Positions 8,452-18,168 of a stretch of 37,348 bases of DNA are shown here, one piece after another. The stretch spans positions 1-37,348 of the forward strand of contig CAKUGX010000007.1 of NCBI GenBank assembly GCA_934654765.1, in the 5' to 3' direction. How positions within the stretch are numbered: position 1 is the first letter of the stretch; every line of letters starts with the position of its first letter. Below the pieces are notes generated by a model. That model saw only the letters and a program-made list of their open reading frames with translations, ran no database searches and was not told the origin of the DNA. The DNA is from an uncultured Collinsella sp. (lineage in GTDB: Bacteria; Actinomycetota; Coriobacteriia; Coriobacteriales; Coriobacteriaceae). The translations under genes and the position numbers were made by a program.

Positions 8452-9312
8452 ATGAATCCCATTACCATGAAGCTCGTCGTCGATGATCTGATTTTGCAGG
8501 CCCTGCGCGAGGATATTACGTTTGAGGACGTGAGCACGGCGAGCGTGTGCCCCACGGCGCGTCCCGCTACCGTTGAGCTCATCGCCAAGGCCGACGGCAT
8601 CATCGCCGGTCTGGACGTGTTCGCCCGCACCTTCGAGCTACTGGATTCGCAGAGCTCCGTACTGTTTGATGTCACGGACGGCGACGAGGTGCATGCCGGC
8701 GACCATGTGGGCCAGGTACGCGGCGACGCGCGCGTGCTGCTTTCGGGCGAGCGCGTGGCGCTCAACTACCTGCAGCGCATGAGCGGTATCGCCACCTATA
8801 CGCACAGAATGGCCGCGGTGCTCGAGGGCACCAAGACCGTGCTCGTCGACACGCGCAAGACCACGCCGGGCATGCGTGTCTTCGAGAAGGCCGCAGTCGA
8901 GATTGGCGGCGGCAGCAACCACCGCTACAACCTGTCGACGGCCGTCATGCTCAAGGACAATCACATCGACGCCGCCGGTGGCGTGGCACGTGCGATCGAG
9001 ATGGCGCGCGCCCATGCGTCGTTTACCACGACGGTCGAGATCGAGTGCGAGAACTTGGACATGGTACGCGAGGCTGTTGAGGCCGGCGCCGACATCATCA
9101 TGTTCGACAACATGACCCACGATGATATGGCCGCCGCCATCGAGCTTATCGACGGTCGCGCCAAGACCGAGTGCTCGGGCAACGTAGACGCCGGCAACAT
9201 TCGCGCCCTGGCCGACCTGGGCGTCGATTTTATTAGCTCGGGCGCCCTGACGCACTCCGCGCCGATCCTCGACCTTTCGCTTAAGCACCTGCGTCTGCTG
9301 GACGGTAAATAA
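8452..9312 (+). CDS. nadC: nicotinate-nucleotide pyrophosphorylase (carboxylating) NadC
   Basis: This enzyme converts quinolinate and PRPP to nicotinate mononucleotide, CO2 and pyrophosphate. It has 286 residues, normal for the family. Visible signatures are LSGERVALNYLQRMSGIAT, the VDTRKTTPGMR phosphate/quinolinate-binding segment, GGGSNHRYNLS, MLKDNHI, and the barrel-strand motifs EIECEN, IIMFDNM and SSGALTHS. GGAGGAG near the end of nadB serves as ribosome binding site. The stop codon overlaps the niaR start by one base, so the two are translationally coupled. Confidence 0.97.
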   Translation: MNPITMKLVVDDLILQALREDITFEDVSTASVCPTARPATVELIAKADGIIAGLDVFARTFELLDSQSSVLFDVTDGDEVHAGDHVGQVRGDARVLLSGERVALNYLQRMSGIATYTHRMAAVLEGTKTVLVDTRKTTPGMRVFEKAAVEIGGGSNHRYNLSTAVMLKDNHIDAAGGVARAIEMARAHASFTTTVEIECENLDMVREAVEAGADIIMFDNMTHDDMAAAIELIDGRAKTECSGNVDAGNIRALADLGVDFISSGALTHSAPILDLSLKHLRLLDGK

Positions 9313-9857
9313 TGAACGCCCGCGAGCGTCGCCGTGCCATCATGGCCGTGCTCGAGGGGGCTAAAGATCCCGTTTCGGGCAGCGCGCTTGCCCGCGAGGT
9401 GGGCGTGAGCCGTCAGGTCGTGGTGCAAGACATTGCCTTGCTGCGCGCCGACGGGCACGATATCGTCGCTACCAACCGCGGCTACGTGCTGCAGGAAGCC
9501 GAGAGCAGCCCGGCTGTGCCCACGCGCTTGGTCAAGGTGCGCCACAGCGTGGAGCAGGCGGGCGACGAGCTCACGAGCATCGTCGATGCGGGCGGCGCCG
9601 TGCTCAACGTGATCGTCAACCATCGCGTGTACGGCAAGATCACGGCCGACCTGGACATCCGCAACCGCCGCGATATCGAGCGCTACCTGCACGACATCGC
9701 CAGCGGCAAGAGCTTTCCGTTGCTGACGGTGACCAGCGGCTATCACTTCCACCGCATCGCGGCAGAAGACGAGCAGACCCTCGACGAGATCGAGGCACTG
9801 CTCAAGGAGAAGGGCTATCTGGCCGAGATCATGCCCTACGAGGATGATTTGTCTTAG
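9312..9857 (+). CDS. niaR: NiaR-family transcriptional repressor (HTH_11 + 3H domain)
   Basis: The 181 residues comprise an N-terminal winged helix (RRRAIMAVLEGAKDPVSGSALAREVGVSRQVVVQDIALLRADG) followed by a 3H domain whose histidine signatures are visible (RHSVEQAGDEL, NVIVNHRVYG, SGYHFHR). NiaR/YrxA proteins bind nicotinic acid, probably with a metal held by these histidines, and repress NAD synthesis and niacin uptake. Its place at the end of nadABC, coupled to nadC, suggests autoregulation through the palindrome at 5905-5948. The stop is followed after 1 nt by a structured repeat element. Confidence 0.92.
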   Translation: MNARERRRAIMAVLEGAKDPVSGSALAREVGVSRQVVVQDIALLRADGHDIVATNRGYVLQEAESSPAVPTRLVKVRHSVEQAGDELTSIVDAGGAVLNVIVNHRVYGKITADLDIRNRRDIERYLHDIASGKSFPLLTVTSGYHFHRIAAEDEQTLDEIEALLKEKGYLAEIMPYEDDLS

Positions 9858-9858
9858 C

Positions 9859-9971
9859 CGACGCTGCAAACGCCCCTAAGCGGCAATCTGACGTTCAATC
9901 GTCGGTCGCGTACCAGAGTACGCTTCCCTCCTCTTTCACGTCACCTTGCTCGCTTATGGGCGTTTTCGCTG
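9859..9971 (+). repeat. structured palindromic element, copy A
   Basis: A 113-bp element starts with CGACGCTG and ends with TTTCGCTG. Nested stems are AACGCCC.TAAGCG/CGCTTA.GGGCGTT, then GCAA/TTGC, then TGACG/CGTCA, with an apical hairpin GCGTAC-CAGA-GTACGC. Copies B (15151-15264) and C (30863-30977, reversed) share the unpaired segments but have different, still complementary stems. It lies in the 3' untranslated region of niaR. Confidence 0.75.
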
Positions 9972-10016
9972 ACTTATGCTCAAGCTGCGGCGTTGCTATA
10001 GTGGCTGCCCGTGTAA

Positions 10017-10059
10017 ACAAAAGGAGGCCTCCGCGGCGATGCGGAGGCCTCCTTTTTGT
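10017..10059. terminator. bidirectional terminator between nad operon and ferredoxin
   Basis: A perfect stem of about 18 bp (ACAAAAGGAGGCCTCCGC paired with GCGGAGGCCTCCTTTTTGT) has a 6-nt loop. It has a T-tract in both directions and lies between convergent genes. Confidence 0.92.
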
Positions 10060-10096
10060 GCACGGTGTACTTTTGAGTGTGCAAGTGGGGGAGTTG

Positions 10097-10282
10097 TTAC
10101 TCCTCGACGATCTCGGTGATCGCGCCAGCGGGGCAAGCGTCCTGGCAAGCGCCACAGGCGACGCAGGAGTCCTCGTCAGCGACGGTAGCGACGTCCTGGA
10201 GCTCCAGAACGCCAGCGGGGCAGGAGTCGACGCAAACGCCACAAGCGATGCACTCGTCGGCATCAATTACGGGATGAGCCAT
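10097..10282 (-). CDS. 2[4Fe-4S] ferredoxin
   Basis: The protein has 61 residues with two clostridial-type cluster motifs, CIACGVCVDSCP and CVACGACQDACP, each ligating a low-potential [4Fe-4S] centre. It is a soluble cytoplasmic electron carrier for anaerobic enzymes such as pyruvate:ferredoxin oxidoreductase (family knowledge). The start is the ATG at 10282 (MAHPVIDADE), with AGAGGA upstream; an in-frame extension to 10348 lacks a binding site. It is transcribed alone towards the shared terminator at 10017-10059. Confidence 0.95.
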   Translation of the reverse strand: MAHPVIDADECIACGVCVDSCPAGVLELQDVATVADEDSCVACGACQDACPAGAITEIVEE

Positions 10283-10343
10283 GGTAGTTTCCTCTCTGTT
10301 GACCGACGCTACAGGCGATGCGCGTCGGTTTGATTCGGGCAAA

Positions 10344-10371
10344 AACATACCACGGCAGCGACCGTTTGCAA
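10344..10371 (-). promoter_or_regulatory. candidate promoter of ferredoxin gene
   Basis: On the minus strand TTGCAA (10371-10366), 16 bp and TATGTT (10349-10344) lie 62 nt upstream of the ferredoxin start. Confidence 0.45.
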
Positions 10372-10471
10372 TACCCTCTGACCGGCATCTTCATACCGTT
10401 CGCCGAGTATGCCACGGCTTACTAAAAAACACGCAGGTTAGGCCGTTGAGCTGCGCAAATGTTAGCTAAAG

Positions 10472-10688
10472 GTGACTTGAATTATTGGGCGATTGAGCGT
10501 GCTTGCGGAAACTGCGACCCAGAATCGGCGCTCAAAACGGGGCACGCTTTCCCGGGGGCGGCCCCAAGGCCCCCTGCGCGGCCCAGCCCCAAACCTCAGT
10601 CAACTCTACATAGATCTCAATAGATCTGCCGAGAACTCAAACAGCGCATCTACCTGCGCTTTTGCGAACCTAAACTCTCGGAGATAAG
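10472..10688. other. noncoding gap upstream of dnaK promoter
   Basis: No gene is supported here. The stretch holds weak dyads (TTGAGCG/CGCTCAA and AGCGTGC/GCACGCT around 10492-10548), a G/C-rich run near 10550-10590 and a doubled AGATCT at about 10613-10626. None could be assigned a function. Confidence 0.4.
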
Positions 10689-10715
10689 AAATCTTATATG
10701 AATTGACTTAGATTT
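10689..10715. promoter_or_regulatory. heat-shock operator/promoter element upstream of dnaK (candidate HspR site)
   Basis: AAATCT and AGATTT form an inverted repeat separated by 15 nt, with CTTATAT at the left and GACTTAG at the right. The same 27-bp arrangement occurs before clpB at 19590-19616. A -10-like TATATT lies at 10718-10723. The only two copies in the window precede the two gene units HspR controls in other actinobacteria, and hspR is in the dnaK operon. The halves only loosely resemble the Streptomyces HAIR consensus, so the assignment to HspR is inference. Confidence 0.6.
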
Positions 10716-10824
10716 TGTATATTCCAGCCCATAAGGGGATACACTACATCCTGAAAGACAAGCCGAAGCGCCGTGCGACAGACCGCCGACGCGGCGCGAA
10801 CGCACAAGAGAGAGGGAATTTCTA

Positions 10825-12717
<1,893 letters not shown>

Positions 12718-12719
12718 TC

Positions 12720-13562
12720 ATGTCCGCCCGTAAAGCTCGCACGGAGGCGGCCGCCGCTGGCGCCGCCCCCGTTGACTCTGAGGAGAAGGACGTGAAGATT
12801 CCCGTAGAGGCCGTCGACGATACCGAGGCCAACGAGGCCCCGGCCGCCGAGGCTGTCGAGAACCAGGTAGAGGATTCCAACAAGGAGGCGACGATGACCG
12901 AGGACGAGATGGTGGAAGCCGCTATCCGCGCCGGTGAGGAAGCCGCCGACAACGACTTTAAGCTCAAGTTCGAGCAGGCCCAAAAGGAGCTTGCCGACGT
13001 GCGCAATGAGCTCGATGCTGCGGCAGAGGCTCAGAAGGCCGCCGAGGACAAGGCAAAGGACGCTACCGAGCGCACCGCCCGTCTGCAGGCCGACTGGGAG
13101 AACTTCCGTCGCCGCACCGCCAACGAGCGCATCGCCGAGCGCGAGCGCGCGACCGAGAAGCTTGTCACCGCGCTGTTGCCGGTGATCGACGATATCGAGC
13201 GCGCGATCGACCATGCCCGCAGCCAAGAGCTTTCCGACGACTTTAAGCAGTTCGTCGATGGCGTTGACGCGGTACATGCCAAGCTGCTCGATGTGTTTGC
13301 GCACGAGGGCGTTGAGCCTATCGACCCCAAGGGCGAGGCGTTCGATCCGCTCGAGCACCAGGCTGTGGGTCGCGTCGAGGACGCATCGCAGTACGACGAG
13401 ACCGTCAACGATGTGTACCAGAAGGGCTACCGCATGGCGGATCGCATCCTGCGTTCCGCGATGGTGACGGTGACCTACGGTGGCGAGAAGCGCCCCGCAC
13501 CGGAGCCCGAAGCGGCGCCCGAGGATGCTACGGCCGATACGGCCGAGAGCACCGAGGAGTAA
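12720..13562 (+). CDS. grpE: nucleotide exchange factor GrpE (long acidic N-terminus)
   Basis: GrpE releases ADP from DnaK. The conserved part begins with a long coiled coil (about residues 80-140, KFEQAQKELADVRNEL onward), includes ERTARLQADWENFRRRTANER, and ends in the beta domain with PKGEAFDPLEHQAVG and YQKGYRMADRILRSAMVTV. At 280 residues it exceeds the usual ~200 through an acidic, Ala/Glu-rich N-terminus. The ATG at 12720 is 2 nt after dnaK and relies on weak GAGGA. An internal in-frame ATG at 12894 has a perfect AAGGAGG five bases upstream and would give a 222-residue protein with the whole conserved domain. Either or both may be used. Confidence 0.95.
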   Translation: MSARKARTEAAAAGAAPVDSEEKDVKIPVEAVDDTEANEAPAAEAVENQVEDSNKEATMTEDEMVEAAIRAGEEAADNDFKLKFEQAQKELADVRNELDAAAEAQKAAEDKAKDATERTARLQADWENFRRRTANERIAERERATEKLVTALLPVIDDIERAIDHARSQELSDDFKQFVDGVDAVHAKLLDVFAHEGVEPIDPKGEAFDPLEHQAVGRVEDASQYDETVNDVYQKGYRMADRILRSAMVTVTYGGEKRPAPEPEAAPEDATADTAESTEE

Positions 13563-13567
13563 TTGAG

Positions 13568-13600
13568 AAGGGCCCCGGGGCAACACCCGGGGCCCTTTCT
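13568..13600 (+). terminator. terminator or attenuator between grpE and dnaJ
   Basis: A 12-bp perfect stem (AAGGGCCCCGGG with CCCGGGGCCCTT) and a 6-nt loop are followed by TTTCT, just after the grpE stop. The T-tract is short, so partial read-through to dnaJ and hspR is plausible. Confidence 0.75.
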
Positions 13601-13670
13601 GGCCTAGTGCCATATGACAGCATGAGCCGCCGTCCGCAGGGGCGGCGGATGAAACAGGAGAGGAGCTACG

Positions 13671-14630
13671 ATGGCTGCAGGCAAAACCTTCTATGACATC
13701 CTGGGCGTATCCAAGAGCGCCTCCGACAAAGAGATCAAGAGCGCGTTTCGCAAGCTCGCGCAAAAATATCACCCCGATGCCGGCGGCGACGAGGCCAAGT
13801 TCAAGGAGATCAGCGAGGCGTACGAAACGCTTTCGGACGAGAAGAAGCGCAAAGAGTACGACCAGATGCTCATGTTTGGCGGCATGCCGGGCGCGGGCGG
13901 CGCGTATGGCGGCGGCTACGGTGCCGGCGCGGGCGCCAGCGGCTGGGGCGATATCTTCGACAGCATCTTTAGCGGCAACGGTGCCTGGGGCAGCGATTGG
14001 GGCTCGGGCTTTGCCGGGGCTGCGGGTAATGCCGGCGCGGGTCGCAGCCGTGCTCGCAAGGGCGGCGACCTGTCGCTGACCGTCGATGTGACGGCTGAGG
14101 ACGCGTTTCGCGGTGTGACGCACAAGGTTACCTACCGCATTCCCTCGACGGGCGAGCAGCAGACCATTACGGTCTCGGTGCCCGCGGGCGCGGTCGACGG
14201 TGGCAAACTGCGTTACAAGCGTCGCGGCGAGTACGGCGTTGCCGGCGGCGAGCGCGGCGACCTGGTCGTGACCACGCACGTGGAGGAGCATCCGCTGTTT
14301 AAGCGTAAAGGTGCCGACGTGACCATGGAGGTACCGGTCTCGGTCTACGAGGCGGCGCTCGGCTGCACGGTGGACGTGCCGACGCCCGGCGGTGCGACGG
14401 TTCGTCTGAAGGTGCCTGCGGGTACCCAGACGGGCAAGAAGTTCCGCTTTAAGGAAATGGGGGCGCCCGACGTTAAGCACCGTGGCCGTACGGGCGCGTT
14501 GCTCGTCGAGATCAAGGTGCAGGTCCCCACGAACCTATCCGATGACGAGCGCGATGCCATGACCAAGCTGCGCGAGGCCGACACGCGCGACTATCGCGAG
14601 AAGGTCAACCGTTACAAGGCGACGTACTAG
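13671..14630 (+). CDS. dnaJ: J-domain co-chaperone DnaJ, type without zinc finger
   Basis: The 319 residues begin with a J domain ([20 protein letters not shown]) carrying HPD at residues 34-36, which stimulates DnaK ATPase. A Gly-rich linker follows (about residues 65-120, [14 protein letters not shown]) and then the C-terminal substrate-binding beta domains ([72 protein letters not shown]). The four CxxCxGxG zinc motifs of classical DnaJ are absent and only one Cys is seen. It is therefore a CbpA-like or type II protein, although it occupies the operon position of dnaJ. GGAGAGG lies upstream. It is probably co-transcribed with hspR, 72 nt downstream. Confidence 0.93.
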   Translation: MAAGKTFYDILGVSKSASDKEIKSAFRKLAQKYHPDAGGDEAKFKEISEAYETLSDEKKRKEYDQMLMFGGMPGAGGAYGGGYGAGAGASGWGDIFDSIFSGNGAWGSDWGSGFAGAAGNAGAGRSRARKGGDLSLTVDVTAEDAFRGVTHKVTYRIPSTGEQQTITVSVPAGAVDGGKLRYKRRGEYGVAGGERGDLVVTTHVEEHPLFKRKGADVTMEVPVSVYEAALGCTVDVPTPGGATVRLKVPAGTQTGKKFRFKEMGAPDVKHRGRTGALLVEIKVQVPTNLSDDERDAMTKLREADTRDYREKVNRYKATY

Positions 14631-14702
14631 GGCGGTCGTGGCGCACGCCCGCGCCCGCGGGCTTATGATGGACGATAACGAGACGGAAAGGGGTCAGGTA
14701 GC

Positions 14703-15119
14703 ATGGCCGAGGACAATAGGAACAAACCGCTGTACATGATCAGCGTGGCGGCCGAGCTGACCGGCATGCATCCGCAGACCCTGCGCGTCTACGAGTCCAA
14801 GGGCCTGGTGAATCCTCAGCGCTCGGGCGGTAACACGCGCCTGTATTCGCGTGCCGATATCGAGCGTCTGGAACTCATCAATCAACTGACCGACGAGGGC
14901 ATCAACCTTGCCGGTGTGGTGCGTATCCTCGATATGAAGGAGCGCGCCGAGGAACGCGAGCGCGAGAACGAGAAGCTCCGCGCCCGCGTACGCCAACTCG
15001 AGGATGAGCTGCACGAGTACAAGATGCAGAAGAAGATCACCGCCCTTGCTCCGCGTGACGGCTCGGTTAACCCCGAGCAAGTCATGCGCAAGCTGCTGGG
15101 CGCCGGCGGAGACTTATAG
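14703..15119 (+). CDS. hspR: MerR-family heat-shock repressor HspR
   Basis: The 138 residues have an N-terminal MerR winged helix (PLYMISVAAELTGMHPQTLRVYESKGLVNPQRSGGNTRLYS) and a long basic-acidic coiled coil (about residues 75-115) for dimerisation. HspR represses the dnaK operon and clpB in actinobacteria, with DnaK as co-repressor (family knowledge). Here it is the last gene of dnaK-grpE-dnaJ-hspR, which fits autoregulation. The likely operators are the shared motifs at 10689-10715 and 19590-19616. A GGAAAGGGG-type binding site precedes the ATG. Confidence 0.95.
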   Translation: MAEDNRNKPLYMISVAAELTGMHPQTLRVYESKGLVNPQRSGGNTRLYSRADIERLELINQLTDEGINLAGVVRILDMKERAEERERENEKLRARVRQLEDELHEYKMQKKITALAPRDGSVNPEQVMRKLLGAGGDL

Positions 15120-15146
15120 TTACGCGGTTTTACCAAACCGCGTAAC
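15119..15146 (+). terminator. hairpin overlapping hspR stop codon
   Basis: A perfect 12-bp stem (GTTACGCGGTTT with AAACCGCGTAAC) and TACC loop begin on the last base of the hspR stop codon. No T-run follows, so it may protect the 3' end rather than terminate. Confidence 0.5.
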
Positions 15147-15150
15147 GGCT

Positions 15151-15264
15151 CGACGCTGCAAGCCCGCCAGAGCGGCAATCTGCCTTTCAACATCGGCGGC
15201 ATGATCAAAAGATCAATGCCGCCTTGTTTCAAGGCACCTTGCTCGCTCTGGCGGGCTTTCGCTG
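15151..15264 (+). repeat. structured palindromic element, copy B
   Basis: A 114-bp element begins CGACGCTG and ends TTTCGCTG. Its stems are AGCCCGCCAGAGCG/CGCTCTGGCGGGCT, GCAA/TTGC and TGCC/GGCA, with a long apical hairpin GGCGGCATGATC-AAAA-GATC.ATGCCGCC. It is the same family as copies A and C with different paired bases, and lies in the 3' region of hspR. Confidence 0.8.
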
Positions 15265-15296
15265 TCCGCGCCAAAACATCGGCGTTGTTATGGGTA

Positions 15297-15326
15297 GTCA
15301 TTGGGGACGTTCTTAAATGACTAGTC
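15297..15326 (+). repeat. REP-like palindrome half (ACTAGT family), copy 1
   Basis: The element GGGGACGTTCTTAAATGACT-AGTC matches the repeat at 31450-31493 almost base for base, differing at the A/G of GTCATTGG/GTCGTTGG. In this copy the right arm has diverged, while TAGTCATT and AATGACTA still form a stem. Confidence 0.7.
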
Positions 15327-15338
15327 GAAAGGGACACT

Positions 15339-15366
15339 CTTGCGCCAAATCTGCCGGCCCTACACT
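15339..15366 (+). promoter_or_regulatory. weak candidate promoter upstream of hydratase
   Basis: CTTGCG (15339-15344), 16 bp and TACACT (15361-15366) could start a leader of about 125 nt before the hydratase ATG. The -35 match is poor. Confidence 0.3.
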
Positions 15367-15497
15367 GGACTCGTCCTGTGCTTTACCGAGATAAAGTGAA
15401 CGCGCAGATTCGTAACCCACGCGCAACCGTTCTATGGCACGATATTGAACGAATGTATGCTATGCGCCCAAATCTTTTGGGCAGAGTGGGAGACAGT

Positions 15498-17798
15498 ATG
15501 GTCAAGCTGTACGAGGACGGCATCTACCTGCGCGGCGGCAGCGAGGTTGTGCCTGCGGCCGAGGCTGCCGAGCGCGGTATTACGCAGACGCCCGAGGATG
15601 CCAAGCGTGGCACTATCGCGTATTCGATCCTCCAGGCACACAATACGTCCGGAGATCCCGAGGCGCTCAAGATTCGCTTCGACGCCATGGCGAGCCACGA
15701 CATCACCTTTGTGGGCATCATCCAGACGGCGCGCGCCTCGGGCATGGAGCAGTTCCCGCTGCCCTACGTGCTCACCAACTGCCATAACTCGCTGTGCGCC
15801 GTGGGCGGTACCATCAACGAGGACGACCACGTCTTTGGCCTCTCGGCTGCCAAGAAGTACGGCGGCATCTTCGTTCCGCCGCACATCGCCGTCATCCACT
15901 CCTTTATGCGCGAGAACTTTGCCGGTTGCGGCAAGATGATCCTGGGCTCCGACTCGCACACCCGCTACGGCGCCCTGGGCACCATGGCCGTGGGCGAGGG
16001 CGGCGGCGAGCTGGCCAAGCAGCTGCTGCGCGACACCTACGATGTCGCCTACCCCGGCGTCGTCGCCATCTACCTCACGGGTTCCCCGCGCCCCGGCGTT
16101 GGTCCGCACGACGTGGCGCTCGCCATCATCCGCGCCGTCTTTGCCAAGGGCTACGTCAAGAACAAGGTCATGGAGTTCGTGGGCCCCGGCATCTCGAGCA
16201 TGACGACCGACTACCGCAACGGCGTCGACGTCATGACCACCGAGACCACCTGCCTTTCCTCCATCTGGGCAACCGACGAGGACACGCACGCGTTTTTGAC
16301 CATGCACGGTCGCGGCGACGACTACCGCGAGCTCAAGCCCGCCGATGTCGCCTACTACGACGGCTGCGTCGAGGTCGATCTGTCGAGCATCAAGCCCATG
16401 ATCGCCCTGCCGTTCCATCCTTCCAACGGCTTTGAGATCGATGAGCTCAACGAGAACCTCGAGGACATCCTGCACGAGGTGGAGCTCGAGGCTGCCAAGA
16501 TCGGCGAGGGCAAGACGCACTTTAGCCTGCTCGACAAGGTCGTCGACGGCAAGCTGCACGTGCAGCAGGGCGTTATCGCCGGCTGCTCGGGCGGCAACTA
16601 CGACTCCGTGGTCCAGGCTGCCCGCGTGCTCAAGGGCGCCAACACCGGCTGCGGCGAGTTCTCGCTGTCGGTCTATCCCACGAGCCAGCCCGTGGCGCTC
16701 GAACTTACGCGCCGTGGCTATATCTACGACCTTATGGAGGCCGGCGCGATCGTGCGCACGGCATTCTGCGGCCCGTGCTTTGGTGCCGGCGACACGCCTG
16801 CCAACAACGGCCTGTCCATCCGCCACACCACGCGCAACTTCCCCAACCGCGAGGGTTCCAAGCCGGGCAATGGCCAGCTGAGCGCCGTGGCCCTGATGGA
16901 TGCCCGCTCCATTGCGGCGACGGCTGCTAACGGCGGCGTCCTGACGCCGGCGACCGACCTGCCCGAGGAGACTTGGGACGAGGCCTGCGAGTACACCTTT
17001 GACGACGCGCCGTACAAAAAGCGCGTGTACTGGGGCTTTGGCAAGGCGGAGCCGGCCGATGAGCTGGTCGAGGGCCCCAACATCAAGCCGTGGCCCGCGA
17101 TGGAGCCCCTCGGCGACGACATCCTTCTCAAGGTGTGCTCCAAGATCATGGACCCGGTCACCACGACTGACGAGCTGATCCCATCGGGCGAGACGAGCTC
17201 CTTCCGCTCCAACCCGCTGGGCCTGGCCGAGTTTACGCTGAGCCGTCGCGATCCGGCATACGTGGGTCGCTCCAAGGAGGTCGACGCCGTGGAGAAGCGC
17301 CGCGTGGCCGGCGAGGCCGCGGGCGACCTGGCGGCACTCGATGCCGAGCTTGCCGGTGTGTTCGAGGCACTGGCCGGCGTGGGTGTCGCGGCCGATGCCA
17401 AGGCGACCGAGTACGGCTCCATGCTCTATGCCAAGAAGCCCGGTGACGGTTCCGCCCGCGAGCAGGCCGCGAGCTGCCAGCGCGTAATTGGCGGCCTGGC
17501 CAACATCGTCCACGAGTACGCCACCAAGCGCTATCGCTCAAACGTCATGAACTGGGGCATGGTGCCCTTCCAGATGGAGGCCGAGCCCAACTTTGAGGTG
17601 GGCGACTACGTCTTTGTGCCGGGCATCCGTGCCGCGCTCGATGGCGACCTCAAGAACATCGCCGCCTACGTGGTGCGCGCCGATGGTGCGGTCGAGCAGA
17701 TTGAGCTCTACATTGCCGATATGACGGCCGAGGAGCGCGCCATCGTCAAGGCCGGCTGCCTCATCAACTACAACAAGTTCAAGACCGCTGCCGAGTAA
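15498..17798 (+). CDS. aconitase-superfamily hydratase
   Basis: This 766-residue [4Fe-4S] hydro-lyase has cluster cysteines at C363 ([10 protein letters not shown]) and C424/C427 ([10 protein letters not shown]), nearly the numbering of mitochondrial aconitase. Other family signatures are [26 protein letters not shown] and [21 protein letters not shown]-terminal swivel domain follows a linker near residue 560. Lengths and motifs resemble Coriobacterial proteins usually annotated only as 'hydratase'; whether it uses citrate, homocitrate or another tricarboxylate is not visible. I placed the start at ATG 15498 ([11 protein letters not shown]) because GGGAG lies 5 nt upstream; an open frame extends to 15378 without a comparable site. 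It is a single gene, with structured repeats on both sides. Confidence 0.88.
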   Translation: MVKLYEDGIYLRGGSEVVPAAEAAERGITQTPEDAKRGTIAYSILQAHNTSGDPEALKIRFDAMASHDITFVGIIQTARASGMEQFPLPYVLTNCHNSLCAVGGTINEDDHVFGLSAAKKYGGIFVPPHIAVIHSFMRENFAGCGKMILGSDSHTRYGALGTMAVGEGGGELAKQLLRDTYDVAYPGVVAIYLTGSPRPGVGPHDVALAIIRAVFAKGYVKNKVMEFVGPGISSMTTDYRNGVDVMTTETTCLSSIWATDEDTHAFLTMHGRGDDYRELKPADVAYYDGCVEVDLSSIKPMIALPFHPSNGFEIDELNENLEDILHEVELEAAKIGEGKTHFSLLDKVVDGKLHVQQGVIAGCSGGNYDSVVQAARVLKGANTGCGEFSLSVYPTSQPVALELTRRGYIYDLMEAGAIVRTAFCGPCFGAGDTPANNGLSIRHTTRNFPNREGSKPGNGQLSAVALMDARSIAATAANGGVLTPATDLPEETWDEACEYTFDDAPYKKRVYWGFGKAEPADELVEGPNIKPWPAMEPLGDDILLKVCSKIMDPVTTTDELIPSGETSSFRSNPLGLAEFTLSRRDPAYVGRSKEVDAVEKRRVAGEAAGDLAALDAELAGVFEALAGVGVAADAKATEYGSMLYAKKPGDGSAREQAASCQRVIGGLANIVHEYATKRYRSNVMNWGMVPFQMEAEPNFEVGDYVFVPGIRAALDGDLKNIAAYVVRADGAVEQIELYIADMTAEERAIVKAGCLINYNKFKTAAE

Positions 17799-17815
17799 CG
17801 CACTTAATTGTCCGC

Positions 17816-17885
17816 CCGGGGCTTACCCTTTCCCGCCCGCTCACGCGCTTCGCGAGGGTCGCGTTCGGGAAAGGGTAAGCCCCGG
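17816..17885. repeat. 20-bp perfect inverted repeat after hydratase
   Basis: A 20-bp arm at 17816-17835 (CCGGGGCTTACC...) is exactly complementary to 17866-17885, with a 30-nt G/C-rich loop that can itself fold. It begins 17 nt after the stop. It probably stabilises the 3' end or stops transcription, although no T-run follows. Confidence 0.7.
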
Positions 17886-17934
17886 ACTACATTTCTGCGT
17901 TCTCGTTGGGTCTTGAGGGACGCTAAAAAAGACT

Positions 17935-17975
17935 GGGACCACCACAAAGGGGACAGGCACCTTTGTGGTGGTCCC
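17935..17975. repeat. GGGACCACCACAAAG palindrome, block A
   Basis: A perfect 15-bp inverted repeat (GGGACCACCACAAAG with CTTTGTGGTGGTCCC) encloses GGGACAGGCAC. A sister copy is at 19265-19303, and an inverted partial copy (CACAAAGGTGCCTGTCC) at about 18143-18159. Confidence 0.8.
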
Positions 17976-17980
17976 GTTTA

Positions 17981-18035
17981 TCTCGATCTGTAACATCTAA
18001 GCCCCAATTTGCCGAGTAGTTGTTACAGATTTAGA
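17981..18035. repeat. 55-bp palindrome R1
   Basis: Arms TCTCGATCTGTAACA and TGTTACAGATTTAGA flank 25 variable bases. It is one of five family members of exactly 55 bp; the start of R2 is 80 bp further on. Confidence 0.85.
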
Positions 18036-18060
18036 CAAACGGTTGCCGTCGGTCATTTCA

Positions 18061-18115
18061 TCTCAATCTGTAACACCAAGGACCCAAAAGGGCCGCTAGC
18101 TGTTACAGATTGAGA
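18061..18115. repeat. 55-bp palindrome R2
   Basis: Arms TCTCAATCTGTAACA and TGTTACAGATTGAGA flank 25 bases with an inner GGACCC/GGGCC dyad. Confidence 0.85.
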
Positions 18116-18168
18116 CAGCGGAGCGCCGGAGCCGAAAACCGCCACAAAGGTGCCTGTCCGGCGGGTTC

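Noticed and set aside
9956..10333. Plus-strand frame opposite the ferredoxin
   Set aside because: The minus-strand ferredoxin has two perfect cluster motifs; the plus frame crosses the bidirectional terminator.
15433..15449. Sigma-54 promoter (TGGCACG...TTGA) before the hydratase
   Set aside because: The downstream element is one base out of register and lacks the GC of TTGC.
17808..17993. Possible 61-residue gene after the hydratase
   Set aside because: It consists entirely of palindromic repeat sequence and has no start signal.
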